Assembly: GCA_900550865.1 (NCBI GenBank)
Contig: URTM01000030.1
Location: 1 to 32,833, forward strand
Direction: 5' to 3'
DNA: 32,833 bases
From: an uncultured Dorea sp.
GTDB taxonomy: Bacteria > Bacillota > Clostridia > Lachnospirales > Lachnospiraceae
The notes under the pieces were generated by a model. It was not told the origin of the DNA. It saw only the letters and a list, made by a program, of their open reading frames with translations, and did no database searches. Positions 31,250 to 32,833 of this stretch are shown in pieces. A program made the position numbers and the translations under genes. Each line of letters begins with the position of its first letter. Position 1 is the stretch's first letter.

Positions 31250-32530
31250 TTATTTAGAGAGAAGTGATGTATATGCTGATGCATTATCTGTCTTAACCAT
31301 GTTAATTGCAAATGCATCATATTCATTTGGATTTCCGAGACGGTTTGTAATGTTTGACTCTGTCTGTCCATCTCCACCGATGTAATCAACTTTCAGGTTG
31401 AGAAGATCATCATAGTTTTCAAGCAGTGGCTGATATGTTGAGCTCAGGAAGTTATCTGATGCGTTGTAAATATCGAGCCATACTTTCTTAGATGGACTCT
31501 TGCTTGAATCAAGCTGTTTTGACACTTTGTCATAAATCTTTGTTGAATCTGTAAAGTCTTTGTAGTTGTCAGCTGTTACTGCAACGTTTAATGCGTAGTA
31601 AGATCTCTCATCTTCGCTGTATCTGTAATCTTCACCTTCTGTCAGGCAGTTGCCGGCATCATCTGCTGTACCGATACCTGTATCCACATCTGCTCCGTCA
31701 AGTGCGTTACGAAGAACTCTTAATGTCAGATAAGCCTGAACATCTGCATGCTGGGAAATTGTTCCACCATATCCTTCAGCGATTGCTGCAACAGCGTCAC
31801 TGTTTGCATCATATCCAAATGTAGGAACTTTATTATCTTTTGCCCATGCATTGAACATTGACATTCCCATACCGTCATTGTTAGAAACAACGATATCGAT
31901 CTGATCTCCGAAAGAAGCTTCCCATGTTCCGATTGCATTACCTGCTGTAGCAGCATCCCATGTTGCTCCTGCTGAGTTCTTCATCTCCTGAGAAGCCAGC
32001 TCACGAACTGTAAATTCTTTTCCATCTACATCAATCTTCGCATCCTGAACAACTTTTGCTTTTCCGTCTACATTTGTTCCTGCCGGTTCAGAACCAACGT
32101 CATCACCGTCTTTGATTCCTGTTCCAAGTGCGGAACGGACACCGCGTGTACGTGCAATAGAATCGTTATGTCCGATATCACCGATTGCAAGTACGTATCC
32201 GATAACTCCATCACCATTTCTGTCGATCTTATCAGCATTCGCTTTAATATAATCAACAACCATCTGTCCCTGAAGTTCTGCTCCCTGATTTGCATCAAAT
32301 CCTACATAATAGGTATCTTTGTTGAAATTCAGCGCTTCCTTGTCCAATTCCCCTGTTGAACTGTTGGATGGCTGACGGTTAAACCAGCAAAGCGGTTTGT
32401 CCTTATTTGCTACAGAACTGCTGTCTGAAGATCCTGATGATTTTGAATCTCCGGAAGATCCTCCACAACCAGCCAGTGATAATGCAAGCGTTGCTGCCAT
32501 CATGAGTGCAAATACTTTTTTCTTTTTCAT
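31250..32530 (-). CDS. mglB: MglB-type sugar-binding lipoprotein, apparently circularly permuted
   Basis: A 426-residue lipoprotein: signal peptide, lipobox LSLAGC (Cys22) and a Ser-rich linker. The mature part then begins in the middle of the MglB fold: PLCWFNRQPSN (46-56, the usual 'vPVVFFNKEP' strand), YYVGFDANQGAELQGQ, a calcium-loop-like DRNGDGVIG, GHNDSIART (120-128), VVSNNDGMGMS and FGYDANSD. After the usual C-terminal strand and a linker (about 326-348) comes the segment that normally starts MglB: VWLDIYNASDNFLSSTY and YDAFAINMVKTDNASAYTSL (350-423). Residues equivalent to the sugar ligands of E. coli MglB are kept at D359, N410, H121, D123, R127, W191, N218 and D241. An insertion (about 136-188) is also present. 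GGGAGG precedes the ATG. It is the first gene of the operon and the likely galactose/glucose receptor. Confidence 0.92.
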   Translation of the reverse strand: MKKKKVFALMMAATLALSLAGCGGSSGDSKSSGSSDSSSVANKDKPLCWFNRQPSNSSTGELDKEALNFNKDTYYVGFDANQGAELQGQMVVDYIKANADKIDRNGDGVIGYVLAIGDIGHNDSIARTRGVRSALGTGIKDGDDVGSEPAGTNVDGKAKVVQDAKIDVDGKEFTVRELASQEMKNSAGATWDAATAGNAIGTWEASFGDQIDIVVSNNDGMGMSMFNAWAKDNKVPTFGYDANSDAVAAIAEGYGGTISQHADVQAYLTLRVLRNALDGADVDTGIGTADDAGNCLTEGEDYRYSEDERSYYALNVAVTADNYKDFTDSTKIYDKVSKQLDSSKSPSKKVWLDIYNASDNFLSSTYQPLLENYDDLLNLKVDYIGGDGQTESNITNRLGNPNEYDAFAINMVKTDNASAYTSLLSK

Positions 32531-32590
32531 TTTCTTTCCTCCCGTTTTGTTCGTTTTGTTTTTTTCTCGTCCAACTTAATGACTGATTTC

Positions 32591-32596
32591 ATTATA
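32591..32596 (-). promoter_or_regulatory. Candidate -10 of the mgl operon promoter
   Basis: The minus strand reads TATAAT, 61 nt upstream of the mglB ATG. The matching -35 region is T-rich and poor, which fits activator dependence (perhaps the YesN-like regulator). No clear catabolite repression (cre) site is seen. Confidence 0.5.
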
Positions 32597-32705
32597 ATCA
32601 CGGAAGCATTTTAAAAACATAGAATATTTTTGGATTAATTATTAAATTTTTACGCTGTTCTATATATTTTTTATGTATTTTGCCCAAGTTTCCACGCATA
32701 AAAAA

Positions 32706-32740
32706 TTGCAATACAAAAGTATTAAGCATCTGTATTGCAA
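32706..32740. terminator. Bidirectional-type terminator hairpin
   Basis: TTGCAATACA (32706-32715) and TGTATTGCAA (32731-32740) are perfect 10-bp arms, flanked by A-runs on the left and T-runs on the right, so termination is possible on both strands. It probably closes a minus-strand gene lying beyond the right edge. Confidence 0.65.
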
Positions 32741-32775
32741 ATTTTTAATAATATTGTTCTATCAATGTCATGATG

Positions 32776-32833
32776 CCAGGGTCAAAAGGTCAAAAAGCCG
32801 TTCATGCTTGCATGATAAGGCTTTTGAACTTGG
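32776..32833. repeat. Structured element at right edge: tandem GGTCAAAA and nested inverted repeats
   Basis: GGTCAAAA occurs twice in tandem (32780-32795). TCAAAAAGCC (32790-32799) can pair with GGCTTTTGA (32819-32827) with one bulge, and CATGC/GCATG (32803-32814) nests inside. It is cut by the window edge. Apart from this, the hairpin at 32706 and the mgl promoter, the 303-nt stretch right of mglB shows no gene. Confidence 0.5.

Noticed and set aside
31250..32530. MglB as a truncated gene or assembly error
   Set aside because: Signal peptide, lipobox, ribosome site and promoter are intact, and the missing N-terminal segment is present at the C terminus in one uninterrupted frame, which fits permutation better.

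Overview
The window looks like a chromosomal segment of a Gram-positive gut anaerobe of the Lachnospiraceae type. Three things suggest this: moderate G+C, strong AGGAGG-type ribosome binding sites, and gene families typical of that group (YesM/YesN two-component systems, an Mgl-type sugar ABC transporter, and the paired radical-SAM and TIGR03915-type DNA metabolism genes). The genus cannot be fixed from the sequence alone. Every protein gene I can support lies on the minus strand, so transcription runs from the right edge to the left edge. I saw no tRNA, rRNA, CRISPR array, insertion sequence, integrase or relaxase.

Region A (14297 down to 1, continuing off the left edge) is a tightly packed run of at least ten genes. 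In transcription order they are: a GrpE-like exchange factor; a divergent Hsp70; an Hsp70-fold domain fused to a transglutaminase-like protease domain; a membrane-anchored FHA-like protein; a SEDS (FtsW/RodA) glycosyltransferase; a class B penicillin-binding protein; a GTPase resembling the double-GTPase group, with an acidic tail; a possible GTPase-associated partner; a second, more canonical Hsp70; and a SNF2-like SF2 helicase. Several neighbours overlap or abut, so they are probably co-translated. It looks like a dedicated chaperone/GTPase machine coupled to cell-wall synthesis and DNA or nucleoprotein remodelling. I know no described system with exactly this set of parts.

Region B (17275-14564) is a three-gene, overlapping NAD-related operon: ADP-ribosylglycohydrolase, PfkB-family kinase and PnuC transporter. 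It has a plausible promoter and ends at a clear terminator. Region C (21401-17579) begins with a radical-SAM DNA repair-type protein and its TIGR03915-type partner. They are driven by a near-consensus promoter with a perfect Gram-positive LexA (SOS) box next to it, and the transcript is predicted to be leaderless. An Fe-S flavoprotein-like reductase, an acetyltransferase and a small acidic protein follow.

Region D (32530-21656) is a sugar uptake and sensing locus. The Mgl transporter operon (mglB, mglA, mglC) ends in a terminator. Beyond it is an operon encoding a YesN-like response regulator, a YesM-like histidine kinase, two extracytoplasmic sugar-binding proteins that may serve as sensor partners, and an uncharacterised protein. 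Two features stand out. The MglB protein appears to be a natural circular permutant of the galactose/glucose-binding protein: its usual N-terminal segment is found at its C terminus, while a paralog in the same locus keeps the normal order. The MglC permease carries an unusual coiled-coil extension of about 200 residues at its N terminus.
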